This document shows, piece by piece, positions 5,633-13,230 of a DNA stretch of 16,013 nt (position 1 is its first letter; each line of letters opens with the position of its first letter). Under the pieces are notes generated by a model. It worked only from the letters and a program-made list of their open reading frames with translations. It was not told where the DNA came from and ran no database searches. The DNA comes from Omnitrophica bacterium GWA2_52_8. Its GTDB lineage: Bacteria > Omnitrophota > Omnitrophia > Omnitrophales > Aquincolibacteriaceae. The stretch spans positions 4,216 through 20,228 of the forward strand of contig MHFC01000119.1 of the NCBI GenBank assembly GCA_001804025.1, given 5' to 3'. Both the position numbers and the translations under genes were made by a program.

Positions 5633-6769
5633 CTATGCGGCTTTTGTGACCGGTGCGGCAGGAGCGGCCGGTTTGATTCGACCGAGCGAGGCCGGATCGA
5701 ACTTGATTCCCGCCGCCGCGAGTTTTTGTTTGATCTCTTCCTTGTCTACAGCCTTCCGGTACGCTTCGTCCGGTTCGATCTGCCCTTTTACGATATATTC
5801 CATCAGAGAATCATTGAGCATGCGCATGCCGCTCTTTAACCCCATTTGCATGGCGGAAATCAATTGATGCGTCTTGGCATCGCGGATGTTGGCCGATACC
5901 GCCGTGGTGGAAAGCAGGATTTCGAGCGCTGCGACGCGCCCTTTCGGTACTTTTTTGCAAAGCGTTTGAGCGATGACGCCCTTGAGTGAGGATGAAAGCA
6001 TGGCGCGGATTTGGGACTGGCGTGCTGCCGGGAACTGGTCGATGATACGGTCTACCGTCGAGACTGCCGTGGTTGTATGAAGCGTCCCGAAAACAAGATG
6101 GCCGGTTTCCGCCGTTTCCAGCGCGATTTCAATCGTCTCCAGATCGCGCATTTCGCCGACAAGCACGATGTCCGGGTCTTCGCGCAGGGCGGCCCGCAGG
6201 GCCCGCTTGAAACTTTCGGTATGGCGGCGGACTTCGCGCTGATTGACGAGGCATTTTTGGTTCGGGTGCAAAAATTCAATCGGGTCTTCAATCGTGATGA
6301 TGTGCTCGGCGCGCGATTTGTTGATGTAGTCGATCATGGCCGCAAGCGTCGTTGATTTGCCGCTGCCGGTAGGGCCGGTGACAACCACAAGCCCTTTGCT
6401 GAGGTTGCACAGTTCTTTAACGGATGCCGGAAGACGGAGTTCTTCAAACGTATGAATTTTGCTCGGGATCAGGCGGAAAACGGCGCCGGGTCCTTTGTGG
6501 TCCATAAATAAGTTTGTGCGGAAGCGTCCGACCCCGGCCAATTGATAGGCAAAATCAGTGTCCCAGCGCTCCTCGAATTCCTTCCAGTTCATTTCCGGAG
6601 AAATTTCTTTGAGGTAGTGGGTCATTTTCGCCGGCGTGACGATTTCTTGGTCTTCCAGCGGGGTCATTTCGCCGTCTACGCGCAGCATCGGTTTGTTTTC
6701 GGGACTCATATGAAGGTCTGATGCGCCGACCTCAACCATTTTGCGAAACAATGAATCTAACCATGCCAT
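5633..6769 (-). CDS. pilT: Type IV pilus retraction ATPase PilT
   Basis: PilT is the hexameric cytoplasmic ATPase that depolymerises type IV pili, driving twitching motility and DNA uptake. The 378-aa product has the N-terminal PAS-like domain (about 1-100; GASDLHMSPENKPMLRVDG at 15-33). The secretion-ATPase core carries Walker A GPTGSGKST (132-140), the Asp box TIEDPIEF (159-166), Walker B DPDIVLVGEMRD (198-209) and the His box TGHLVFGTLHT (222-232). A helical C-terminal domain ends in an Ala/Pro-rich tail. The usual PilT AIRNLIRE is replaced by SANIRDAKTHQL, so it may belong to a PilT/PilU-like subgroup. The start is set by GGAGG 6 nt before ATG and the conserved opening. No other pilus gene is in the window, which is common for pilT. 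Confidence 0.92.
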   Translation of the reverse strand: MAWLDSLFRKMVEVGASDLHMSPENKPMLRVDGEMTPLEDQEIVTPAKMTHYLKEISPEMNWKEFEERWDTDFAYQLAGVGRFRTNLFMDHKGPGAVFRLIPSKIHTFEELRLPASVKELCNLSKGLVVVTGPTGSGKSTTLAAMIDYINKSRAEHIITIEDPIEFLHPNQKCLVNQREVRRHTESFKRALRAALREDPDIVLVGEMRDLETIEIALETAETGHLVFGTLHTTTAVSTVDRIIDQFPAARQSQIRAMLSSSLKGVIAQTLCKKVPKGRVAALEILLSTTAVSANIRDAKTHQLISAMQMGLKSGMRMLNDSLMEYIVKGQIEPDEAYRKAVDKEEIKQKLAAAGIKFDPASLGRIKPAAPAAPVTKAA

Positions 6770-6865
6770 GATGGGCCTCCGAACGGGATTTCAGGGAACT
6801 GATATTATGGAAGGGGTTGCCTTCGTTGGTTGACGGGTTGAGGTTAAGTTATATTTGCTCGTTTA

Positions 6866-6874
6866 TGCTATAAA
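6866..6874 (+). promoter_or_regulatory. Orphan extended -10-like element
   Basis: TGCTATAAA is a good TGnTATAAT-type match on the plus strand, in the 263-bp spacer between pilT and the DUF192 gene. No plus-strand gene lies within 800 bp, so it would drive an antisense or untranslated transcript, if anything. It may be a chance match. Confidence 0.2.
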
Positions 6875-7032
6875 AAAGTATGCCACACAGATACAAACCA
6901 GGCAAATGATGCTGAAGTCTTTATGGAATAACGGGATGTAGACACCGGGCAGCCTTGCTTTACCGGCAGGATGATCGATGAGCGGACAGAGACATTCTGT
7001 GCTCCGGGTCAAAAATTTGGGAGATGTTTGGT

Positions 7033-7569
7033 TTAAGAGGGCAAAGATACAGCTGTCGTTTCCGGTGCTTTCAAAGGGGCAGGAGACCCGCCGCCGGACA
7101 TTGAAGCTAAAAGTGACTGGATGCCGATTTCTTCTCCGTTTTCAATTCCTTTGGCGGCAAACCACCCCTGATTGACCTCTACTGCGAACTGTGTGCCCAC
7201 CGGCGAAAGGTAAATGCGGCTGGTATTGTCCAGGCTCATATTTTGAATGGCCAGGATTTTGCCGTTCTTGTCCGCGAAGGCGATGCTGAGCGGGAACGCA
7301 ACGTCTTTCATATGGAACATTATCTGTCCGGGTTCATCGTAAATAAAAAGCATCCCCTCATTTTCTTGCAGCGGGGAAGCGCCGCTGAGACCGGTACGGT
7401 GCTGTTCGGGGGTTTCGGCCAGCCGGACTGCCAGCAAATGGTCTCCGATTTTCAGCTCGCCGGCGCGGAAGTTTTTCTGGGAATACGCAGGCTGGTCCAT
7501 CCATGCCAGGCATGCGAGGAGGGCAAACGGAAGAATCCATAAAAACTGTTTTGGAAGGTGAAACGCCAT
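7033..7569 (-). CDS. DUF192-family exported protein
   Basis: The 178-aa protein has an N-terminal signal segment (about residues 5-22, FLWILPFALLAC) followed by a DUF192 domain at about 40-150. Recognisable family blocks are TPEQHRTGLSG (53-63), EGMLFIYDEP (71-80) and FHMKDVAFPLSIAFADKNGKI (85-105). The family is small, mostly exported and of unknown function. LLAC at 17-20 could be a lipobox, although ordinary cleavage after AYS is also possible. A Ser/Pro/Ala-rich tail follows the domain. I chose the ATG at 7569 over those at 7587 and 7575 because GAAGGA lies 6 nt upstream of it and the signal segment then begins correctly. It is divergent from the 4-TM gene and has no operon partner. Confidence 0.85.
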   Translation of the reverse strand: MAFHLPKQFLWILPFALLACLAWMDQPAYSQKNFRAGELKIGDHLLAVRLAETPEQHRTGLSGASPLQENEGMLFIYDEPGQIMFHMKDVAFPLSIAFADKNGKILAIQNMSLDNTSRIYLSPVGTQFAVEVNQGWFAAKGIENGEEIGIQSLLASMSGGGSPAPLKAPETTAVSLPS

Positions 7570-7655
7570 GATCATTCCTTCATGCAACGGATGTTGATGC
7601 CAATCTGCCTATATAGATCGGCCGGAGAACGCGGATTTTTAAACTTTTTTTAGCA

Positions 7656-7683
7656 TCGACAAGAAAATTTTATGTTTTAGAAT
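7656..7683 (+). promoter_or_regulatory. Promoter of the 4-TM membrane protein gene
   Basis: TCGACA (5/6 match to -35, 7656-7661) and TAGAAT (5/6 match to -10, 7678-7683) are 16 bp apart. The start would fall at about 7690, coinciding with the ATG, so the mRNA may be leaderless. Confidence 0.5.
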
Positions 7684-7689
7684 AGAGAC

Positions 7690-8130
7690 ATGAAAGGATC
7701 TTTGGGTATTACCGTTACGGCCTTTATCCTGCATCTGCTGTGTTTTTGTCTTCTGGGAATGGCCCTTTTTGCCATTGTGGCGGCATACCGCCTCAGGGCC
7801 ATGTTTTCGCCGGAGACACTCCTTTATCTCTTGAAAGGGTACGGCATTGCGGGCGGCATGGTTTTTATTTTTGCCGTCCCCGTGGTCCACGGACTTTACC
7901 GCCGGAAAAAGTGGGCCAGAGTGCTGGCTATTTTTTTATCGCCTTTCATTTTCCTGTCCGGGATCCTTCTCGGTTTTTTTGAGGTCTATGTCCAGCTCAA
8001 GGTCCGCTTCAGCGAATTGGACGGACCGTATCTGGTGCGCCTTTTCGGGCTATACGGTTTTTTGATTCTTTTGGGACTATGGCTGGGCGCGTATCTGAGC
8101 CTGCCCGCTGTGCGCAAGCAGTTCCATTAA
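7690..8130 (+). CDS. Four-TM integral membrane protein, function unknown
   Basis: The 146-aa protein has four hydrophobic segments at about residues 9-33, 50-69, 76-99 and 116-138. A basic loop HGLYRRKKWAR (67-77) between TM2 and TM3 resembles the short cytoplasmic loops of many uncharacterised bacterial membrane proteins. I recognise no catalytic motif and assign no family. There is no clear Shine-Dalgarno before the ATG. The promoter at 7656-7683 would start transcription at the ATG itself, consistent with a leaderless message. The gene is divergent from the DUF192 gene, with 120 bp between the start codons, and is followed 99 bp later by the receiver-protein gene on the same strand. Confidence 0.8.
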   Translation: MKGSLGITVTAFILHLLCFCLLGMALFAIVAAYRLRAMFSPETLLYLLKGYGIAGGMVFIFAVPVVHGLYRRKKWARVLAIFLSPFIFLSGILLGFFEVYVQLKVRFSELDGPYLVRLFGLYGFLILLGLWLGAYLSLPAVRKQFH

Positions 8131-8229
8131 CCGTAAACTAACATTTCGCATCCTCTCTCCGGCGGCTCCCTGACGCAGCCTTGCGGATCCCAGGAATTCA
8201 TGGCACGCTTTTAGACAGGGAGAGTGTTT

Positions 8230-8781
8230 ATGCGCAAAAAAATCCTATTGGCCGATGACCTTGTTGACATGCTCGACAGCGAGCAGGATTTGCTCGAAGA
8301 ATGCGGCTTGGGTTATGAGGTCCATACGGCGTCGACAGCCGAAGACACGCTTGAGATCCTCGAGAAAAACAATTTTGATCTTGTGATTCTCGATGTGATG
8401 ATCCCGCAAAAAGGGGGGCTGGCGACACTGCGCGAAATCCGTCACCGGTTCAATGTGCCGGTTATTATTTATTCCGCATATCTCGAAAAGGTGACGCCGC
8501 GGGTCCTGCTAAAGGAAGGTGCGGCGGCCGTGCTTTCAAAGCCCGCCCCGGTCGATTTGTTTTTAAACACGGTGAAATCGGTTTTGGAGCCTGAGTCGAC
8601 GACAACGCTCGTGATCAGCGACGGGTATCACCTCAAGGAAGTGAATAATCAGGATTTGACCCGGCATCTCAGAGAACTGCTCAGAAAAGGACAGCTCGGT
8701 GCGGACCTTGCCTCCGGGAACTTGCGGATGAGCGAGGAATTCCTTCAGTTTCTTCTCAAGAAATTTAATCTCGCCTTATAG
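8230..8781 (+). CDS. Stand-alone response regulator (receiver domain with short C-terminal extension)
   Basis: The 183-aa product has a CheY-like receiver domain (about 1-122). The acidic pair is D9/D10 (LLADD), the phospho-acceptor D55 (VILDVMIP), the switch Ser82 (IIYSAY) and the conserved Lys104 (SKP). All signalling residues are present, so it should be phosphorylatable. The remaining 60 residues are helical and charged, without a recognisable DNA-binding or enzyme domain, so output is probably by protein contact. No histidine kinase is adjacent. The ATG at 8230 is preferred because GGGAGAG ends about 5 nt upstream; a GTG at 8224 is an alternative. The gene is convergent with the ABC permease gene, with 16 bp between stops. 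Confidence 0.88.
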   Translation: MRKKILLADDLVDMLDSEQDLLEECGLGYEVHTASTAEDTLEILEKNNFDLVILDVMIPQKGGLATLREIRHRFNVPVIIYSAYLEKVTPRVLLKEGAAAVLSKPAPVDLFLNTVKSVLEPESTTTLVISDGYHLKEVNNQDLTRHLRELLRKGQLGADLASGNLRMSEEFLQFLLKKFNLAL

Positions 8782-8797
8782 CCGGAATTTTCAGGCC

Positions 8798-10456
8798 TTA
8801 AAACTCCATCTTCTGCAGGGCATGGGTGCCCATTTTAACCGGAATCATTCCGATCAAAAGGCTCATGGCGGCGACCGTCAGAAAGATCAGCCAGCCCGGA
8901 TTCTGACTCATGATGAGAAAGATCCCGATGCCGGTGAGATAGCTCAAGTGCAGTAACAAAAGGATAGACCCTCCGAAACCCGAAATGATTTCCGAGAGAT
9001 TGGTGGACTTGAAATTCGGGAACATGGCCCCGAGGCCGACGGACATTCCGGTCAGCGCGAAACAAACAAAAAAACCCAGGGCTGTGGTGTAAATGATTTT
9101 ATCCGGCGGAATCCCCAACATATATCCCGAGAAGAAAACCAGGGGCAAAGTAATGACGGAAGACGCAAATTGGCCCAAAACAAGTTTGACCAGCAGGGGC
9201 GAGGAGAACCGGATCGGCGCCATCCCCAGGATCCATGATTTCGAACCTTCCAGGGAAAGCATGGGGAACACAAAACGCATGCTGAAACTGGAAAGGACAA
9301 TGTAGACCCCGACGGTATTGAGAACAAAGACCAGATTTTTCCAGAAATCCTTCAGGACGTCAAACTGCAGGTTTTTTAAATTGGAAAAATAGACCAGCAG
9401 CAAACCGAAAAATATGATCATCTGCGACCACTCGGCGGGGTCTCTTAGAAAGGACTTGATGTCCTTTTCCATGAAGGCCATCGCCGGTTTGGAGGGCCAG
9501 ACCAGCCGGTCAAACGCCTTTTCGATCGAAGTAAAAATCAGGGCCCGGCGTTTTTTGCGGACCTCTCCATGGTCTTGTGAACGGAAAAAGGCGCGGGCAT
9601 AGAGCCATCTTGCCGCAGAATGTGACGGGATCACAAAAAAAACGGCGTTTGAAAACAACAGCAGGAAATAAAACCAGGCGTCGTTCCAGGAAAATCTTTG
9701 CAACGGCTCCGTGCGCAAAAAAGTCAGGATGCCTTCCGTCAGCCAAAACGAGGGCAGCATCGGATGTTTGGCCGCTTTAAGATTCGGGAGATATCCGGAC
9801 AGAATACCCGCGATGGAATTTTGTTCCTGAACCAGATGCGGTTGGATTTTTGAAAATCCCACCGCCAGCAAGATACCAATGACAAGAAACGCCCACGTCC
9901 TGTGTTTACGGCCGGGAAGCAGCCAGATCGTAACGGTCCCGAGGAGGGTTCCAAACGCTCCGGCCAAAAATACAAACGGCGCAAAAAAAATCAGGCAAAT
10001 GAGCGGAAAGGACCCCCAAAGAATGTCTTTGGCCGCGCCATAGGCCGCCATGAAAGGGACCGTGATAAACAACACGGACCAGGAGCTGTACCAGACCGCC
10101 TCCGAGAGCTTGAGGAAATAGATCTCGGTCCAGAGAACGGGCTGAGTGATCAGAAACGGAATTTCCTGGGACCGGAACAGCGTCGCATAAGCGGACACGC
10201 TGCTGGAAATGACGAGCATGATGAAAAGAGTAAAAGTGAACAAATAAAGGATTTCGTTCAGCAGAATCGGTCCGAAAGGCTGCTGGCGCTGAAAGAAACC
10301 GAAGCTCTGGGCAAAGAAAAAATAAAGCCCTGCCCCGGCCAGCAAAATAAAAGCCGACAGCACCAAAAACTCGATTTTGGAACGCCGGCGAAGGCTCTGG
10401 AACGAATTCAGAATGGATCTGAATTTAAACTGAAGCAGGATGCCGAAGGGGCTCAT
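8798..10456 (-). CDS. Permease of an ABC-2/EcsB-like exporter
   Basis: The 552-aa protein is highly hydrophobic, with about 12 predicted membrane segments in two clusters (about 30-205 and 265-540) separated by a basic cytoplasmic stretch (about 290-335). This layout is that of a large ABC exporter permease. I see no substrate-defining motif. It follows the ATPase gene directly, with stop and start overlapping as TAATG (one shared base at 10456), so the two are almost certainly translated together and form one transporter. The upstream member of the operon is a membrane-anchored transglutaminase-like protein. It is the last gene of the operon, and no terminator hairpin is visible in the 16 bp before the convergent receiver gene. 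Confidence 0.85.
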   Translation of the reverse strand: MSPFGILLQFKFRSILNSFQSLRRRSKIEFLVLSAFILLAGAGLYFFFAQSFGFFQRQQPFGPILLNEILYLFTFTLFIMLVISSSVSAYATLFRSQEIPFLITQPVLWTEIYFLKLSEAVWYSSWSVLFITVPFMAAYGAAKDILWGSFPLICLIFFAPFVFLAGAFGTLLGTVTIWLLPGRKHRTWAFLVIGILLAVGFSKIQPHLVQEQNSIAGILSGYLPNLKAAKHPMLPSFWLTEGILTFLRTEPLQRFSWNDAWFYFLLLFSNAVFFVIPSHSAARWLYARAFFRSQDHGEVRKKRRALIFTSIEKAFDRLVWPSKPAMAFMEKDIKSFLRDPAEWSQMIIFFGLLLVYFSNLKNLQFDVLKDFWKNLVFVLNTVGVYIVLSSFSMRFVFPMLSLEGSKSWILGMAPIRFSSPLLVKLVLGQFASSVITLPLVFFSGYMLGIPPDKIIYTTALGFFVCFALTGMSVGLGAMFPNFKSTNLSEIISGFGGSILLLLHLSYLTGIGIFLIMSQNPGWLIFLTVAAMSLLIGMIPVKMGTHALQKMEF

Positions 10457-11205
10457 TAACGTGTGTCCTCGGTTTTGATCATTTCCATAAACATCTGTTC
10501 CAGATTTTCCTTGGAGCGGTATTGGGTCCTCAACTCGTCGAGGGTGCCGAGGGCCACAATCCGGCCCTGATGCATGATGGCAATACGGTCCGCCAGTTCT
10601 TCGGCCGTTGCCAGCGTATGGGTCGAAAAAATGACCGTCATGCCTTCTTTTGTTTTTTGTTTGAGAAAGACCTTAAAGTCCAGGATGCTGACGGGGTCCA
10701 GCCCGACCATCGGCTCGTCCAGAATAAAAATTTCAGGGTTGTGAACAAGGGCCGCACAGAGCACGGTTTTTTGGCGCATACCGTGCGAAAATTCCTCGGT
10801 CAGGACATCGCGGACGTGCCACAAACTGAAAAACTGCAAAAGCTCCTTGCCGCGCGTTTCGATTGCGCCGCGATCCATCTCGTATAATTTGCCGACAAAG
10901 CGGATAATTTCCCAGGGGCTGAGCTTTTCATAAATGTAGGGAATATCCGGGACAAAACTCATGAGTTTTTTGACTTCTTTGGTTTTTTGCTGAAGGTTCA
11001 GACCGCAAATCTGAATCATTCCCGCCGTCGGCTTTAGAAGTCCCGTCAGCATTTTCAGGGTGGAGGTCTTCCCGGCACCGTTGGCGCCGACCAAAACGAA
11101 TAATTCGCCGCGAAAAATGTCCAAATCGATGCCTTTCACTGCCTCCTTGGCACCGTAGTTTTTTCTAAGTCCGTTCAGTTGTATCGCGATTTCGTTTTTC
11201 ATCAT
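10456..11205 (-). CDS. ABC transporter ATP-binding protein (EcsA-like exporter group)
   Basis: The 249-aa nucleotide-binding domain is complete: Walker A GANGAGKT (40-47), signature SHGMRQK (140-146) in place of LSGGQ, Walker B IFILDEPMVGLD (159-170) and the H-loop STHT. The Q-loop position reads FVPDIPYIYEKLS (84-96), with Asp instead of Gln. The variants SHGM and PDxPxLYExLT are usual in the exporter group that includes EcsA, so they need not mean loss of activity. It should energise the permease encoded immediately downstream. Two adjacent ATG codons (11203-11205 and 11200-11202) follow a GGCGGGACGG purine stretch, so the start is uncertain by one codon. Eleven base pairs separate it from the transglutaminase stop. 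Confidence 0.93.
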   Translation of the reverse strand: MMKNEIAIQLNGLRKNYGAKEAVKGIDLDIFRGELFVLVGANGAGKTSTLKMLTGLLKPTAGMIQICGLNLQQKTKEVKKLMSFVPDIPYIYEKLSPWEIIRFVGKLYEMDRGAIETRGKELLQFFSLWHVRDVLTEEFSHGMRQKTVLCAALVHNPEIFILDEPMVGLDPVSILDFKVFLKQKTKEGMTVIFSTHTLATAEELADRIAIMHQGRIVALGTLDELRTQYRSKENLEQMFMEMIKTEDTR

Positions 11206-11216
11206 CCGTCCCGCCT

Positions 11217-12806
11217 TTATTTTGATTCGAGAATCTCAAGGTTGATTTTTCCGATTTGCCCGGTTAGTGCGACCTGGTCCTGGAGGGTTCCCTCGACCAG
11301 CGCGATGTGCGTGACGTCGACAGGCAGCTGATTCAGCGTGGGGTCCAGGGTGATCCATTCTCCGAGAAACACTTCGACCCATGCATGGTAATAAAACCGG
11401 CCCTGATAATAGAGCAGGCCCGCGACCGGTTTTGCGGGGATTTTTAAAGCGCGCGCCAGGGCCGTAAAAAGCACGGCATATTCGTTGCAGTCTCCTTTTC
11501 TGACATCCAAAACCTGCCGCGCCGAGGGGACGCTAACCGTCGGCTCGGGCTGCATATGCCCATGGACCCATGTCATGAGCTTCCGGGCGGCGCCGAGAGG
11601 GGAAGGTTCGTTTCCCGCAATTTCCTTTGCGGCGGCAAGCAAAGCGGGATCTTCAGACTGAATATATTCATCCGCTGTGAGATAAGCCGTTATTTCAGGT
11701 GAAACCGGAAGCGTGTCCCACGTTTGCGCGGACGCGTTGTCCAGATTATCTTTTACAATCGTCGTCGTTTGTTCCGTGCCGGCCACTTTAATTTTGACTT
11801 TGAGTTCGGTTAGTTTCCCGGGGTCCTTGATCTGGATTCCCGATGCCGGAACGGAAAATAAATTAGGGAGGTCCGGAAAAGCCGCATCGGCGGTCTCCCG
11901 GAAGTGGTCATAAATCTGCCACGCGGGCTCGCGCTGATAGACCAGTCCCAAAGGGCTCTCTTTTTTAAGCGTAACGCCTTCCGGCGTGATCCATGCGCGC
12001 GTGATGTTTTCATCCCGCTTGAGTTCGACGACAAAGACATCGGTTTTTTTGTCGAGATGGTCCAGGGTGTCCTTGCCGAGGACTTGAAAATGGATGGTTT
12101 CCACCGTTGAAAGAAGCGGATTCCAGACGCGGACTTGGCCGCGTTTTCCAGGCACCAGGTTTTCGGGGATCCAAATGACGTCGAGAGATTCGGAGAAGAA
12201 AACGGGGCCGCCCAGGTCGACGATTTTCCTGACGGGCGGACTGTCTTTGTCTTCGATCACCAGGTTCAGGATGGTTTTCGTGACTTGCCCCTGAATGTTG
12301 GTTGAGTAGTGGTTGCTCGAGATGCGTACGCCGAAGGCCCGCATGAACATATTGCGGTCCAGCCAGGCTTTGGCGCGTATCAGCATTTCATTGGTTTTTC
12401 CAAGAAGCTGAAATTTGAGATAACTGTGGACATTCAACTGATAATAAGCGTCCTCTCCGGTATATTCCATGTCGCGGCTGACGTCCTCTGCCGGTTCAGG
12501 GGGGGGTGCGGGTTTTTCTTCGGAAGCAGGCTCGTTGCCGGGCACGGGAGCGGTGTCAGAAGGGGGGGGCGTTTGGCTTTCGCCGGCAAGCGGTATTAAG
12601 GTAATGAAATTAAGGCCGACGCGCTGATCGGCAAGGTAAATTGCTTGGTGCTCTTCCCGGATCCCTGAAGACATAATAGGAAGGATTTTGTAAGATTCGA
12701 TGATAGGCGTGAGCGTGAAATACTGCCGGTAAAGGTATAGGCTCATCATCGTAAGCCAAAAAGCAGTCACGCTTACCAGAAAAATAGGCCGTGTGATCGT
12801 TTTCAT
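11217..12806 (-). CDS. Membrane-anchored transglutaminase-like (papain-fold) protein
   Basis: The 529-aa protein has an N-terminal membrane anchor (about 8-26), a Pro-rich linker (79-106), a long extracytoplasmic region (about 110-390) and a C-terminal transglutaminase-like domain. The probable triad is Cys440 (RKGDCNEYAVLF), His474 (FYYHAWVEV) and Asp488 (WITLDPT). Family members act as proteases, amidases or cross-linkers in the periplasm, and the substrate here is unknown. It heads an operon with an ABC ATPase and permease, suggesting action on, or sensing of, the exported product or the envelope. The start at 12806 gives a clean signal-anchor. The Shine-Dalgarno is weak (AGAAGA about 10 nt upstream). 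Confidence 0.9.
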   Translation of the reverse strand: MKTITRPIFLVSVTAFWLTMMSLYLYRQYFTLTPIIESYKILPIMSSGIREEHQAIYLADQRVGLNFITLIPLAGESQTPPPSDTAPVPGNEPASEEKPAPPPEPAEDVSRDMEYTGEDAYYQLNVHSYLKFQLLGKTNEMLIRAKAWLDRNMFMRAFGVRISSNHYSTNIQGQVTKTILNLVIEDKDSPPVRKIVDLGGPVFFSESLDVIWIPENLVPGKRGQVRVWNPLLSTVETIHFQVLGKDTLDHLDKKTDVFVVELKRDENITRAWITPEGVTLKKESPLGLVYQREPAWQIYDHFRETADAAFPDLPNLFSVPASGIQIKDPGKLTELKVKIKVAGTEQTTTIVKDNLDNASAQTWDTLPVSPEITAYLTADEYIQSEDPALLAAAKEIAGNEPSPLGAARKLMTWVHGHMQPEPTVSVPSARQVLDVRKGDCNEYAVLFTALARALKIPAKPVAGLLYYQGRFYYHAWVEVFLGEWITLDPTLNQLPVDVTHIALVEGTLQDQVALTGQIGKINLEILESK

Positions 12807-12844
12807 CGGTTTTTCATCTTCTCAACAGGAATCGGGTTAATAAC

Positions 12845-12915
12845 TGAGCTTTTGCAAAATGACCGGCGCTCATAGGGGAAGCACGCCGCCGGCTGGCCAT
12901 TTTGCAAAGGTTCTG
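12845..12915. repeat. MITE-like inverted repeat with flanking 7-bp direct repeats
   Basis: The ends are TGAGCTTTTGCAAAATG (12845-12861) and CATTTTGCAAAGGTTCTG (12898-12915), which share a perfect 11-bp TTTGCAAAATG arm with further imperfect pairing outward. An inner CCGGCG/CGCCGG stem extends the foldback. TAATAAC lies immediately on both sides (12838-12844 and 12916-12922), as expected of a target duplication. Its sequence is unrelated to the repeats at 707-806 and 1363-1460. It carries no ORF. Confidence 0.5.
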
Positions 12916-12957
12916 TAATAACCTGGTTTGCCGGATGACTTAATATGATTGCAGTCA

Positions 12958-13000
12958 CGGCATTTTCGCGTATCTGGCCCGGTGGTTCCGGGAAATGCCG
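12958..13000. other. Hairpin in the spacer before the bactofilin gene
   Basis: The outer stem CGGCATTT/AAATGCCG (12958-12965, 12993-13000) encloses CCCGG-TGGTT-CCGGG (12978-12992) with an unpaired 12-nt left strand. There is no T-run, so it is not an intrinsic terminator. With the repeat at 12845-12915 it occupies most of this 424-bp gene-free stretch. Confidence 0.35.
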
Positions 13001-13043
13001 CGTCATCAATTCAATTATGTAAATCGTCCACAAAGTTTTATTC

Positions 13044-13072
13044 TTTACCCCCTAATAGGTTTATGCAATAAT
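13044..13072 (+). promoter_or_regulatory. Promoter of the bactofilin gene
   Basis: TTTACC (4/6 match to -35, 13044-13049) and AATAAT (5/6 match to -10, 13067-13072) are 17 bp apart, with an extended -10 TG at 13064-13065. The start would be near 13079, giving a leader of about 150 nt. Confidence 0.5.
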
Positions 13073-13087
13073 CTAGCGCGCCGTCCA

Positions 13088-13117
13088 GATTGAAATGACG
13101 CGTTGTTCATTTCAATC
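13088..13117 (+). other. Hairpin in the bactofilin leader
   Basis: GATTGAAATGA and TCATTTCAATC form a perfect 11-bp stem with an 8-nt loop, about ten bases after the predicted transcription start. The stem shares GATTGAAAT with the inverted repeat at 5096-5125. GCGCG tracts on both sides (about 13076 and 13132) could extend it. Confidence 0.45.
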
Positions 13118-13230
13118 GCATAGTGTCGCCGCGCGTCGAACCCGGGACTCCTCAACGCAGGCGATGTTCCGACGGGCATTTGGGACGGCTTAAGAGACGA
13201 CTGAACCCGTAAAAGCAAGGAGAGAACCTC

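Noticed and set aside
6978..7175. 65-codon plus-strand frame downstream of an extended -10-like box
   Set aside because: Most of it is antisense to the DUF192 coding region, its composition is basic and non-specific, and it has only a weak ribosome-binding site.
12803..13033. 76-codon minus-strand frame ending in ATGA at the transglutaminase start
   Set aside because: It reads through the MITE-like foldback and another hairpin and has no protein features. The ATGA overlap looks coincidental.
13120..13160. tRNA T-loop-like GGTTCGA on the minus strand
   Set aside because: The flanking bases do not form a T-arm stem, and no acceptor or anticodon arm can be built around it.
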